From an uncultured Clostridia bacterium (GTDB lineage Bacteria > Bacillota > Clostridia > TANB77 > CAG-508): 17,005 nucleotides of DNA. The notes beneath the pieces were generated by a model. The model was given only the letters and a program-made list of their open reading frames with translations, searched no databases and had not been told where the DNA came from. The DNA lies in assembly GCA_948585895.1 (NCBI GenBank), contig CAPBNZ010000018.1, positions 9,796 to 26,800 of the forward strand, written 5' to 3'. Below are positions 1 through 8,082 of the stretch, piece after piece. Numbering within the stretch: position 1 is the stretch's first letter; each line of letters starts with the position of its first letter. A program made the position numbers and the translations under genes.

Positions 1-1386
1 ATAAAAACAGCAAGAATAAAAGAGGTTGATTCCAATTATCCAGCACAAGATATTTTATTGCAAAGTGGACAATTAGTACAATATGGAAGTGGAATATATG
101 CATACAATCATGTACCGCTTAAAGTAAAACAAAGAATAGAAGAAATTCTAAGACAAGAATTAGGGAAAAAGGACTGTGTAGAAGTTGAATTGCCAACTTT
201 ACAATCCAGAGAACTTTGGGAAAAGTCAGGTAGATGGGATAGATATGTAGAAGAAGGAACGATGATTGTTGTAAAAACAAGAAATGGAGAATATGGTCTG
301 GCACCAACAGCAGAAGAAGCGGTAGTAGATTTTGCGAGAGAACAAATACCATCTTATAAAAAATTACCAGTTATTTATTTCCAAATTGGAGAAAAATATA
401 GAGACGAAATGAGAAAAAGAGGTTGTTTATTAAGAGGAAAAACATTTCCTATGATGGATGCATATAGTTTCAATTCAGGAGAAGAAGACTTACAAGAATC
501 CTATAATACAGTAAAAGATGCTTATAGGAAAGTATTTGAACAATTGGGATTAGACGTTATGCCAGTTGCTGCTGAGAGTGGAGCAATTGGTGGTGATAAA
601 TCGGAAGAATTTATGGTGTTATCAGACATTGGTGAAGATACCGTTTTAGTAGACGAAGAACAAAAAAGAGGATTTAATAAAGAAATAGAAGAAAGACCAG
701 ATTATAAAGAATATTTAAAACAAGAATATGGAATAGAAGATATCAAGCAACTAAAAAAGAAAAAAGCCATAGAATTAGGACATATATTTCAGCTAGGAAC
801 CAAATATTCCAAAACCATGGAAGCAAATTATATCGATGAAAAAGGGCAACAACAACCATTTTATATGGGATGCTATGGAATAGGAGTAAGTAGAACATTA
901 GCAACTATTTATGAGAAAAGTTTAATACGAGATGAAAGAGGGAATCTAGGAATATCACTTCCTGTTAATTTAGCACCTTATTTATTACAGATTATATCCA
1001 AAGGAGAAGAAAAAGGAAAAAAAGCAGAGACGCTTTACCAAGTATTAAAAGAGCATGGAATTGAAACAATAATTGATGACAGAGAAGAAGGAAGTATAGG
1101 AAGCAAAATACGTGATTGTCAAATATTAGGTACTCCATATATGGGGATATTAGGAAATAGAACAAGGGATGATGAAATAGAAGTACAAGTTTCAGCAACA
1201 GGAGAAAAAGTAGTATTAAAAATGGCTCAATTAGCATCTGCCTTGAAGAAATTAGATAGAGACAGGAGGACAAATCCAAAAGCACGATTAGAAGATTATT
1301 GGGATATAGTACAAGAAAAAGAAAAGCAAGAAGATAAAGTCAAAGAAAAGCCAAAAGAAATAGAAGATGATGAAATTAGCATATAG
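1..1386 (+). CDS. proS: Prolyl-tRNA synthetase, bacterial type without INS editing domain (5' end cut off)
   Basis: Charges tRNA-Pro with proline in the cytoplasm. The frame is open from base 1, so the start lies upstream; by alignment from memory only about ten residues are missing (an in-frame TTG at 58 is internal). Counting from the first visible codon, class II motif 2 lies near residues 133-157 (YRDEMRKRG ... MMDAYSF) and motif 3 near 290-300 (GCYGIGVSRTL), followed by the anticodon-binding domain (LAPYLLQII ... IDDREEGSIGSKIRD). Between the motifs, where most bacterial ProRS carry a YbaK-like INS editing domain of about 180 residues, only about 40 residues remain, so the enzyme is about 460-475 residues instead of about 570. 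The protein ends in a charged Lys/Glu-rich tail of some 35 residues. It ends before a hairpin terminator shared with the convergent cupin gene. Confidence 0.95.
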   Translation: MKTARIKEVDSNYPAQDILLQSGQLVQYGSGIYAYNHVPLKVKQRIEEILRQELGKKDCVEVELPTLQSRELWEKSGRWDRYVEEGTMIVVKTRNGEYGLAPTAEEAVVDFAREQIPSYKKLPVIYFQIGEKYRDEMRKRGCLLRGKTFPMMDAYSFNSGEEDLQESYNTVKDAYRKVFEQLGLDVMPVAAESGAIGGDKSEEFMVLSDIGEDTVLVDEEQKRGFNKEIEERPDYKEYLKQEYGIEDIKQLKKKKAIELGHIFQLGTKYSKTMEANYIDEKGQQQPFYMGCYGIGVSRTLATIYEKSLIRDERGNLGISLPVNLAPYLLQIISKGEEKGKKAETLYQVLKEHGIETIIDDREEGSIGSKIRDCQILGTPYMGILGNRTRDDEIEVQVSATGEKVVLKMAQLASALKKLDRDRRTNPKARLEDYWDIVQEKEKQEDKVKEKPKEIEDDEISI

Positions 1387-1420
1387 TATATTAGATTGTT
1401 GTTATATAGTTGAGAAATGC

Positions 1421-1450
1421 AAAAAGACTCTGGGCAAACAGAGTCTTTTT
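1421..1450. terminator. Bidirectional intrinsic terminator between proS and the cupin gene
   Basis: A perfect 12-bp stem (AAAAAGACTCTG, loop GGCAAA, CAGAGTCTTTTT) has a T-tract on both strands. It sits between two convergent stop codons and can serve both genes. Confidence 0.9.
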
Positions 1451-1468
1451 GCTAAACACAGGATAATC

Positions 1469-1741
1469 TCATTTTGATTTCAAAGAAATCAAATGAATGA
1501 TATTATCTGTATCATTCCGAAAGGAGTGCGATGCTCCTTTCGGACAATAAAAAGTTTCGCCGGTATCTTCGTTAAGATACCATTCGCAATCGTCCAAATG
1601 CGGATGATTATAAATTTCCGCACCTGGAAGTAGTTTTAATTGGGAAATGGAAAATCCCTTTTCCCGAACGATTGGGCAAGAAAAAACTCCTTCACTTGCT
1701 AAGTTTTCTGAGAGAGGCTCCCAGTTGCAATTTTTTTCCAT
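1469..1741 (-). CDS. Compact single-domain cupin protein
   Basis: A 90-residue protein of unknown specific function. Both cupin signatures are visible. Motif 1 reads G-x5-H-x-H-x4-E (GAEIYNHPHLDDCE), motif 2 reads G-x5-P-x-G-x2-H-x3-N (GETFYCPKGASHSFRN). The two His, the Glu and the last His would form the usual metal site. The stretch between the motifs, normally at least about 15 residues, is essentially absent. The start is ATG 1741, preceded by AGGAGG eight bases upstream and a consensus promoter. Codon use is more GC-rich than in the neighbours and includes two CGG arginine codons, which suggests transfer from another genome. Metal binding is inferred from the motifs; substrate and pathway cannot be told. 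It stands alone, pointing toward proS and away from dxs. Confidence 0.75.
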   Translation of the reverse strand: MEKNCNWEPLSENLASEGVFSCPIVREKGFSISQLKLLPGAEIYNHPHLDDCEWYLNEDTGETFYCPKGASHSFRNDTDNIIHLISLKSK

Positions 1742-1777
1742 ATTGTATACCTCCTGAAAATTTTTTCTAGTAAAATA

Positions 1778-1806
1778 ATTATAACATAAATCTACATAAT
1801 TTGCAA
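1778..1806 (-). promoter_or_regulatory. Promoter of the cupin gene
   Basis: On the minus strand, TTGCAA (1806-1801) and a perfect TATAAT (1783-1778) are separated by 17 bases, 37 bases upstream of the ATG. Confidence 0.7.
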
Positions 1807-1868
1807 ATTAGTAGAAATTGTATAATACTATTTTCATTTTCAACATGGAAAGATTGGATATAGCTATA

Positions 1869-1896
1869 TTGCAAAAAACGAAAAACATGATATAAT
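1869..1896 (+). promoter_or_regulatory. Promoter of dxs-ylmH
   Basis: TTGCAA (1869-1874) and TATAAT (1891-1896) with a 16-base spacer, followed by the AGGAGA ribosome binding site and ATG 1929. The intergenic region is shared with the divergent cupin promoter. Confidence 0.7.
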
Positions 1897-1928
1897 AAGG
1901 GGTAACAATTAGAAAATAGGAGATAAGT

Positions 1929-3803
1929 ATGTTAGAAAAAATAAATTCACCACAGGACTTAAAAAAATTGAAGATAGAACAAAAAAAGCAGTTAGCAGAA
2001 GAAATAAGAAAATATATATTAGAAATTGTATCAGAAAATGGGGGGCATTTAGCATCAAACTTAGGTGTAGTAGAACTAACAATTGCATTACATAGTATAT
2101 TTGACCTACCAAAAGACAAAATTGTGTGGGATGTAGGGCATCAAACTTATGTGCATAAAATCATAACAGGAAGAAGAGAAGCATTAAAAACATTAAGAAA
2201 GCTAAATGGAATAGCAGGATTTCCAAAAACTAAAGAATCTAACACAGACTGTTTCAATACAGGACACAGCAGTAATTCTATTTCTGCTGCTCTTGGTATG
2301 GCTAGAGCTAGAGACATGAAGAAAGAGAAGCATGCTGTATTAGCTGTCATAGGAGATGGTGCATTAACAGGAGGAATGGCATTAGAAGCCTTAAATGATG
2401 CAGGATGCAGTCAAACAAAAATGACAGTTATATTAAATGATAACGAAATGAGTATTTCAAAAAATATAGGTGGCATCAATATGTTACTTAGCAAACTAAG
2501 AACCAAAAAATCATATAATAAATCAAGTGATGCCATAAAAAAAGTTATTTTGAAAATACCTGGAATGGGAAATACAATTGTAAAAATTGTTCGAAGAGTG
2601 AAAAGAAGTATCAAACAATTATTTATACCAAAGATGTTTTTCGAAGATATAGGATTTCGTTATTTAGGACCAGTAGATGGTCACGATATAGCAGAGTTAG
2701 AAAGAATGTTAGAACTTAGCAAACAATTAGATGGACCAGCACTAATCCATGTTTTAACGAAAAAGGGAAAGGGATATTCAATAGCAGAGCGAAATCCAGA
2801 TAAATTTCATGCAACAGGACCATTTACTATCCAAACAGGAAATAGCAAAAAGGAAAAGAAAAAGGACTATTCAAAGGTATTTGGAGAAAAATTAGTACAA
2901 TTAGCCAAAAACAATAATAGAATAGTTGCCATTACAGCTTCTATGAAAGATGGAACAGGACTTACTAAGTTTGCCGAAGAATTTCCAGAAAGGTTTTTTG
3001 ACATTGGAATAGCAGAACAACATGCGATAGGAGTAGCAGCAGGGATGGCAAAAGAAGGAATCATTCCAGTTGTTCCTATTTATTCATCTTTTTATCAAAG
3101 AGCCTATGATCAAGTAATTCATGATGTTGCCATGCAAAACTTGCCAGTTGTTATGTGTGTAGATAGAGCAGGAGTAGTAGGAGCAGATGGAGAAACCCAT
3201 CAAGGGACATTGGATATGTCATTTTTTCGATTAGTTCCCAATTTAACTATCATGGCACCAAAAAATTTCAAAGAATTAGAAGAAATGTTAGCATTTGCAG
3301 TTAATCTAAATAAACCTGTAGTTATTCGTTATCCAAGAGGAGGGGAAGAGGAATATAAAATAGAGAAACAGGAAAAATTAGAATTAGGAAAGGCAGAAAT
3401 TTTAAAAGAAGGAAACGATGTAAGTATAATTGCAATTGGAAAAACTGTAACAAGAGCCATGAAAATTGCAGAAAAAATAGAAAAAGAAAATGCGAATATA
3501 TCAGTAGAGGTAATCAACAGTCGATTTTTAAAGCCGATAGATAAAGAAAAAATAAAAAAATCGATAGAAAAGACCAAAAGAGTAATTACCATAGAAGATG
3601 GAACGATTATCAATGGTTTAGCAACAGCTGTACAAGAAATTATGAGAGAAGAAAATTTGCATGGAATCGAAATAAAAAACTATGCTTATCCTGATAAATA
3701 TATAGAACATGGTAGTGTAGAACAATTAGAAAAGATTTATAGGCTAGATGAAGAAGCAATTATGGAAGATTATTTTAGAAAATCCTTCTCAAATGTTTCT
3801 TAA
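1929..3803 (+). CDS. dxs: 1-deoxy-D-xylulose-5-phosphate synthase
   Basis: Condenses pyruvate and glyceraldehyde 3-phosphate to DXP, the first step of the MEP isoprenoid pathway and a precursor for thiamine and pyridoxal. At 624 residues it has the full family length. The thiamine-diphosphate motif is GDGA (142-145) running to NDN (170-172). His40 (GGHLASNLG) and His71 (DVGHQ) match family active-site histidines. The second half holds FDIGIAEQHAIG with the catalytic Glu363, and DRAGVVGADGETHQG (412-426). The C-terminal transketolase-like domain is complete. AGGAGA precedes the ATG. The gene is followed after 24 bases by ylmH and is probably co-transcribed with it. It contains no CGG codon in any frame that I could find. 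Confidence 0.97.
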   Translation: MLEKINSPQDLKKLKIEQKKQLAEEIRKYILEIVSENGGHLASNLGVVELTIALHSIFDLPKDKIVWDVGHQTYVHKIITGRREALKTLRKLNGIAGFPKTKESNTDCFNTGHSSNSISAALGMARARDMKKEKHAVLAVIGDGALTGGMALEALNDAGCSQTKMTVILNDNEMSISKNIGGINMLLSKLRTKKSYNKSSDAIKKVILKIPGMGNTIVKIVRRVKRSIKQLFIPKMFFEDIGFRYLGPVDGHDIAELERMLELSKQLDGPALIHVLTKKGKGYSIAERNPDKFHATGPFTIQTGNSKKEKKKDYSKVFGEKLVQLAKNNNRIVAITASMKDGTGLTKFAEEFPERFFDIGIAEQHAIGVAAGMAKEGIIPVVPIYSSFYQRAYDQVIHDVAMQNLPVVMCVDRAGVVGADGETHQGTLDMSFFRLVPNLTIMAPKNFKELEEMLAFAVNLNKPVVIRYPRGGEEEYKIEKQEKLELGKAEILKEGNDVSIIAIGKTVTRAMKIAEKIEKENANISVEVINSRFLKPIDKEKIKKSIEKTKRVITIEDGTIINGLATAVQEIMREENLHGIEIKNYAYPDKYIEHGSVEQLEKIYRLDEEAIMEDYFRKSFSNVS

Positions 3804-3827
3804 ACCATTAGCAGAAAGGAAACCCAA

Positions 3828-4703
3828 ATGGACAAACAACAATTATTAAAAGATTATCAAAAACAAGAAGATAAAATGTGTTTATCACAGTTATTAGACA
3901 AAATAGAGTTCTCAAAAACAAGAGAGAAAATAGAACATACTGATTTTTTAGATATGTACCAAGTAGCTTTAGTAGAAAATTTTCTAAAAAAAATAAAATT
4001 TGAAAATTATAAACTATATGGAGGATACGAAGAAGCAGAAAGAAAAATTGCTATTATCTATCCTGAAAAATATAATGAAAAAATGCTTGAAAAAAATTAT
4101 ACTAAAATGGTAAAAGTAGTTAGAATTTTATTACTAGAAGAAGAACAAGGGAACTATTCTCATAGAAATTATTTAGGTGGAATTGTTAAATTAGGATTAA
4201 AGAGAGAAAAAGTAGGAGATATTGTAGTTTGTCAAAAAGGAGCAGATATTATTACATTAGAAGATTTTGCAGATATCCTAAGAGAGCAGTTACCATCTTT
4301 AACAAGATTTGAAACCAGTAAGATATCGGTTGAAGAAATACAAAGGTTGCAAAAAAGAGAAGTAAAAGTAGAAACAATAAAAATCATTGTTCCATCCTTA
4401 AGATTAGATAATATAGTATCAGATTTAGCAAGAACGTCTAGGAGTAAAGCAGTTCAAATAATAGAACAAGAAAGAGTTTTTGTAAATGGACAAAATGAAA
4501 AAAAAGCATCAAAACAATTAAAGATTAATGATATAATTACAATTAGAGGAAAAGGAAGATTTACCATCAAGCAATTGGCAGGAACAACAAGAAGTGGAAG
4601 AACTGTTGTAGCAATAGAAAAATATACTAAAATAGACCCTGTATCAACCAATATCATAAGTATAAAAGCCTATTTTCTTAAAGAAAAAATAGGCTTTTAT
4701 TAG
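3828..4703 (+). CDS. ylmH: YlmH-family S4-domain RNA-binding protein
   Basis: Binds RNA on the large ribosomal subunit; the B. subtilis homologue has been linked to cell-division gene clusters and to ribosome quality control, as a factor able to act like RqcP. Visible features: the family N-terminal region with GGYEEAERKIAIIYPE (65-80), SHRNYLGGIVKLGLKREK (111-128), and a C-terminal S4 domain from about 189 (LRLDNIVSDLARTSRSKA) to 245 (GKGRF). AGAAAGGA precedes ATG 3828. The family normally ends near VAIEKYTKI; here about 20 further residues follow, and the last 13 are encoded by a terminator-like hairpin that ends one base before the TAG. The TAG directly abuts the stop codon of convergent mutS2. 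Family assignment is firm; the rescue role here is by homology. Confidence 0.92.
   Translation: MDKQQLLKDYQKQEDKMCLSQLLDKIEFSKTREKIEHTDFLDMYQVALVENFLKKIKFENYKLYGGYEEAERKIAIIYPEKYNEKMLEKNYTKMVKVVRILLLEEEQGNYSHRNYLGGIVKLGLKREKVGDIVVCQKGADIITLEDFADILREQLPSLTRFETSKISVEEIQRLQKREVKVETIKIIVPSLRLDNIVSDLARTSRSKAVQIIEQERVFVNGQNEKKASKQLKINDIITIRGKGRFTIKQLAGTTRSGRTVVAIEKYTKIDPVSTNIISIKAYFLKEKIGFY
4662..4700. terminator. Intrinsic terminator for mutS2, lying inside the 3' end of ylmH
   Basis: A 15-bp perfect stem (4662-4676 with 4686-4700) surrounds a 9-base loop. On the minus strand it lies just past the mutS2 stop, as a normal terminator would. On the plus strand it is within the ylmH coding region, with its short T-run (4695-4698) ahead of the TAG at 4701-4703. 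T-runs are short on both sides, so strength is uncertain. Confidence 0.7.
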
Positions 4704-7099
4704 CTATTTTAAGGTAACAACAGTAACACCAGTTTCACCTTCGCCATAAGTTCCCAGGCGAAAACTTTTTACATGTAGGTTTTTTTTCAGAAATTGATGA
4801 ATACCGATTTCTTAATTTTCCTGTACCTTTTCCATGAACAATTCTAACCGTTTGAAGCTTGCTTAGTGCAGCATCATCTAAAAATTTGTCCACTACAAAA
4901 ATAGATTCTTCCACATTTAATCCAATCACATTAATTTCTGGTTTTATAGTTTTTGTTTTTGAAATGTGAGAAGTATTAGAATGGATGTTGATAGAACATG
5001 AGTTATTATCTTTTACTGTAGCATGCATTCGTTTAAGATACGTTATAGGGACATTCATTTTTAAATTTCCTATTTGAATTTGAACTTCATTAGACTTAGA
5101 AACATGAGAAAGTACAATTGCATTTTGTCCTAAATTAGATACGAAAACTTCCATATTTGGTTTAATTTCTTTGGCATCTAAAACATCTTTTGAGTCGTCT
5201 GAATTAGCAGAATTTTCTAGTTTATCCATTAAATTAACATTTTTTATTTTAGTATTTAAGGTATTTCTGGCATTTTCTAAATCTCTTTTATTTGTTAAAG
5301 TGTTCATTTGTTTAATAATATTATCAGCATCTTGTTTGGCATCAAGTAAAATTTCTCTAGCTTTTATTTTAGCGTCATGGATTAAGTTTTGTTTTTGATG
5401 TTTTACTTCTTCTCTTTCTTTTTCTAAAGCTTTTCTTAAAGTAGTAATATGTTCTAATTCTTGAGAGATTTCAGATTTTTGTTTTTCAATCAAAGATTTA
5501 TCATCATAAATATTTTTTAGTAAATTCTCAATATCTATTTGGCTAGATGTCATTAATGTTTGAGCTTTGTTTAGAATCGCTTCTTCTAGTCCTAATTTTT
5601 TGCTAATTTCAAAAGCATTACTTTTACCTGGAATACCAACAAGTAATTTGTAGGTAGGACTTAGTGTAGAAATATCGAATTCTACCGAAGCATTTTTGAA
5701 CCCCTCTGTTACTAACGCATAGTGTTTTAATTCTTGATAATGAGTGGTTGCCATTGTTAGACTTCCTAGTTCTTTAAAATAATCTAATATACTAATAGCA
5801 AGGTTAGCACCTTCTAAAGGATCTGTTCCAGAACCTAATTCATCTACTAAAATCAAAGACTTTTTAGTAGCATATTTCATAATTTCTATAATATTTAGCA
5901 TATGAGAAGAAAAAGTGCTTAAAGAATTATGAATACTTTGGTCATCTCCAATATCAGCAAATACATTATCAAAAACATAGATGCTAGAGTTTTCATCGCA
6001 AGGAATAGCAAGACCACTACATGCCATACAAGTTAAAAGTCCAACCGTTTTTAGCGTAACCGTTTTTCCGCCTGTATTAGGACCAGTTATTAGCAAAACA
6101 GAAAAATCATTTCCTAAATTTAAAGTAATGGGAACCACATTATTTTTATCAATTAAAGGATGTCTAGCATTTTTTAATCGGATTTCTTTGTTAGCATTAA
6201 TAAGAGGAATAGTAGCTTGAATTGACTGGGAGAATTTTGCTTTAGCAAAAATAAAATCTAATTTTCCAATTAAGTTGACATCCAATTGTAATTCTTCTAC
6301 ACAAGGATAAAATAATTGAGTTAGCTCTTGCAAAATTCTCTCAATTTCCAATTCTTCTTCTTTTTTGAGGCTATTTAATGCATTATTCATTTCAAAGACA
6401 GAAATCGGTTCGATAAAAACAGTAGAACCAGCATTCGAAATGTCATGAACAAATCCTTTTATTTGAGAACGATACTCTTCTTTAATAGGAATAACAAATC
6501 GATTATTTCTTATTGTAACAATCGATTCTTGGATATATTTCGAATAAGTAGAAGAATGAAGCATATCATTTAATTTACTTCGAATATCTTGTTCTAGTTT
6601 TCTTTCTTGTTTTCGAATAGATTGCAAAATTTTAGAAGCTTTATCATCAATTGTATTTTCGTCTAAAATACATACTAAAATTTTATCGACAATCCCTTTA
6701 TTTGTATACAATCCTGAAAATAAATCAGCTAAAATGGGATATTCAGATAAATCTAAAAAATCTTTATTAAAATAGTCTTTCAATTCTTGTGATAATTGAA
6801 AAATATGAGTGAGAGCTAAAAGAGATTTAGCAGATAAAGAACCATTACTTTCTAATTTTTTTAAAACTATTGAAATATCAGCAATTTCATGAAAAATTGG
6901 AAAGCTATTGCGAAGAGATACATGAATAGCCTCTCCGTGTTTCTTGTAAAAGTTTTTTAACATCATGCACTTGATTACTAGGAGCTAATTGAGAAGCCCA
7001 TTTTTTTCCTATATAAGTGCAACAAAAATTACTTAGCATTTTTGTTATTTTATCAAATTCTAATTTTTCTAAATAAGTTGTATTCATATTAAAATCCAT
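4704..7099 (-). CDS. mutS2: MutS2 ATPase/Smr protein, reading frame interrupted by two +1 shifts
   Basis: MutS2 is a MutS-like ATPase with a C-terminal Smr nuclease domain; in B. subtilis it acts on collided ribosomes. Three frames join into 797 residues: 54 from 7099-6938, 710 from 6936-4807, 33 from 4805-4707, then TAG (4706-4704). The joined protein shows the family N-terminus LEFDKI, Walker A GPNTGGKT (339-346), Walker B region DELGSGTDP (419-427), TTHYQELK, a long coiled coil, then Smr with HGKGTGKLRNG (755-765) and the closing GEGETGVTVV. Each junction needs one C skipped in a CGG codon. Without the first skip a 64-residue peptide results; without the second, the last Smr strand is replaced by 22 unrelated residues plus the CGG residue. 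Start: ATG 7087 matches the family N-terminus better; ATG 7099 has its Shine-Dalgarno sequence touching the start codon. A pseudogene or sequence error cannot be excluded. Confidence 0.85.
4804..4806 (-). other. Second apparent +1 frameshift site in mutS2 (CGG codon)
   Basis: On the minus strand the frame reads AGA AAT CGG TAT inside the Smr domain. Skipping the C gives AAT GGT ATT CAT, restoring the conserved LRNGIHQFLK and the closing GEGETGVTVVTLK before TAG. Without the skip the frame ends at TGA (4737-4735). Confidence 0.85.
6935..6937 (-). other. First apparent +1 frameshift site in mutS2 (CGG codon)
   Basis: On the minus strand the frame reads GAA ACA CGG AGA and then ends ten codons after the ACA. 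Skipping the C gives GAA ACA GGA GAG GCT, which continues the MutS2 N-terminal domain (LLQET then GEAIHVSL). The extra base is not in a homopolymer. Its exact position is uncertain within about six bases. Confidence 0.8.
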
Positions 7100-7147
7100 T
7101 CCTTTCTTGTTTTATATCAAAATAGTACATATTGGTATGGTATTTTT

Positions 7148-7156
7148 ATTATAACA
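7148..7156 (-). promoter_or_regulatory. Extended -10 promoter of mutS2
   Basis: On the minus strand TGT directly precedes a perfect TATAAT (7153-7148), the extended -10 form; no good -35 hexamer is visible 17 bases further upstream. It lies about 50 bases from the start codon. Confidence 0.5.
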
Positions 7157-7264
7157 CATATTAAGGAAATTTTCTTTGTTTTTTTATATCTTTTGTATAA
7201 GTCATAATGTAAAGAGTTAGAACATTTTAAATTGAAAGAGGTCTAAGACAATTAAAAAAAAGAA

Positions 7265-7293
7265 TTGCAAAAAATAGAAACTTATGATATAAA
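7265..7293 (+). promoter_or_regulatory. Promoter of prpC-prkC
   Basis: TTGCAA (7265-7270), 17-base spacer ending in TGA, TATAAA (7288-7293), forming an extended -10. It is followed by a GAGGTG ribosome binding site and ATG 7333. Confidence 0.65.
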
Positions 7294-7332
7294 ATACAAA
7301 GAAGAGTCATACAAGGAAGAAGAGGTGAAAAA

Positions 7333-8067
7333 ATGATAAAGGCTTATGCAAAATCAGATATAGGAAAAGTAAGAGAAATCAACCAAGACTATTACTATTT
7401 ATCTGGTTCACTAGATGAAGTACAATTATATATGTTAGCAGATGGTATGGGAGGATACAATGGAGGAGAAATTGCAAGTAAACTAGCCATACAAACAGCC
7501 AAAAGTTATATGGAAAACAATTTTAAAGAAATAAACAAGGACAAAGATAGTATTCTTCAATTAGTAGGTAGTAGTATGGAATATGCCAACATGGTGGTAT
7601 ATGAAAAATCAAAAGAAATAAAAGAATTAGAAGGAATGGGTACTACTTTAGAAATTTGTTTAATATATAATAATAAGGCATTTATTGGACATGTAGGAGA
7701 TAGCAGAATTTATAGAATTCGAAAAGATTTTATAAGAAAACTAACACAAGATCATAGTTATGTTCAAAAGTTAGTAAAAGATGGAACCATTACTCAGGAA
7801 GAGGCAACCCATCATCCACAAAGAAATATGTTAATGAAAGCACTAGGATGTAACGCATTTGTAGAGCCTGATGTCATGGTAAAAGGATTTTTAAAAGATG
7901 ATATTATAGTAATGGGATCAGATGGTTTGACGAATATGGTACCACAAGAGAAAATCTTCCAATTAGCTAAAAAAGATATAGAGCAAGCACCAAAAGAATT
8001 GGTAGAAATAGCCAATCAAAATGGTGGATATGATAACGTAACTGTTGTTATTATAAAAAATATATAA
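7333..8067 (+). CDS. prpC: PP2C-family Ser/Thr protein phosphatase (PrpC/Stp)
   Basis: Removes phosphate from Ser/Thr residues, including those set by the partner kinase encoded next. The 244-residue protein is a full single-domain PPM phosphatase. Metal-binding and family motifs are present in order: RExNQD with Asp19, ADGMGGYNGG (Asp37), VGDSRIYRIR (Asp123), the LTQDHSYVQKLVKDG stretch (137-151), MGSDGLTNMV (Asp197) and GGYDNVTVV (Asp234). No membrane segment, so it is cytosolic. It is separated from prkC by 15 bases and clearly shares its transcript. The phosphatase-kinase pair followed by rsgA and rpe is the order known from B. subtilis (prpC-prkC-cpgA-rpe). Confidence 0.95.
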   Translation: MIKAYAKSDIGKVREINQDYYYLSGSLDEVQLYMLADGMGGYNGGEIASKLAIQTAKSYMENNFKEINKDKDSILQLVGSSMEYANMVVYEKSKEIKELEGMGTTLEICLIYNNKAFIGHVGDSRIYRIRKDFIRKLTQDHSYVQKLVKDGTITQEEATHHPQRNMLMKALGCNAFVEPDVMVKGFLKDDIIVMGSDGLTNMVPQEKIFQLAKKDIEQAPKELVEIANQNGGYDNVTVVIIKNI

Positions 8068-8082
8068 ACAGGAGAGATAAAT

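Noticed and set aside
119..352. Minus-strand open frame inside proS
   Set aside because: Antisense to a strongly conserved gene; Leu/Phe-rich composition is the mirror of AT-rich codons, and no ribosome binding site was found.
1808..2119. Minus-strand open frame over the dxs start
   Set aside because: Covers the dxs promoter and N-terminus; the sequence is low-complexity and no protein family is recognisable.
3804..3827. Promoter between dxs and ylmH
   Set aside because: The gap is only 24 bases, has just a ribosome binding site, and no -35/-10 pair is visible at the end of dxs.
4735..6966. A self-standing 743-residue MutS2 starting at ATG 6966
   Set aside because: That start lies out of frame inside the N-terminal domain, has no ribosome binding site, and would drop the conserved first 54 residues.
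6905..7099. Separate 64-residue gene upstream of mutS2
   Set aside because: Its first 54 residues are the MutS2 N-terminus; only the last ten, after the CGG, are out of frame. It is part of mutS2.
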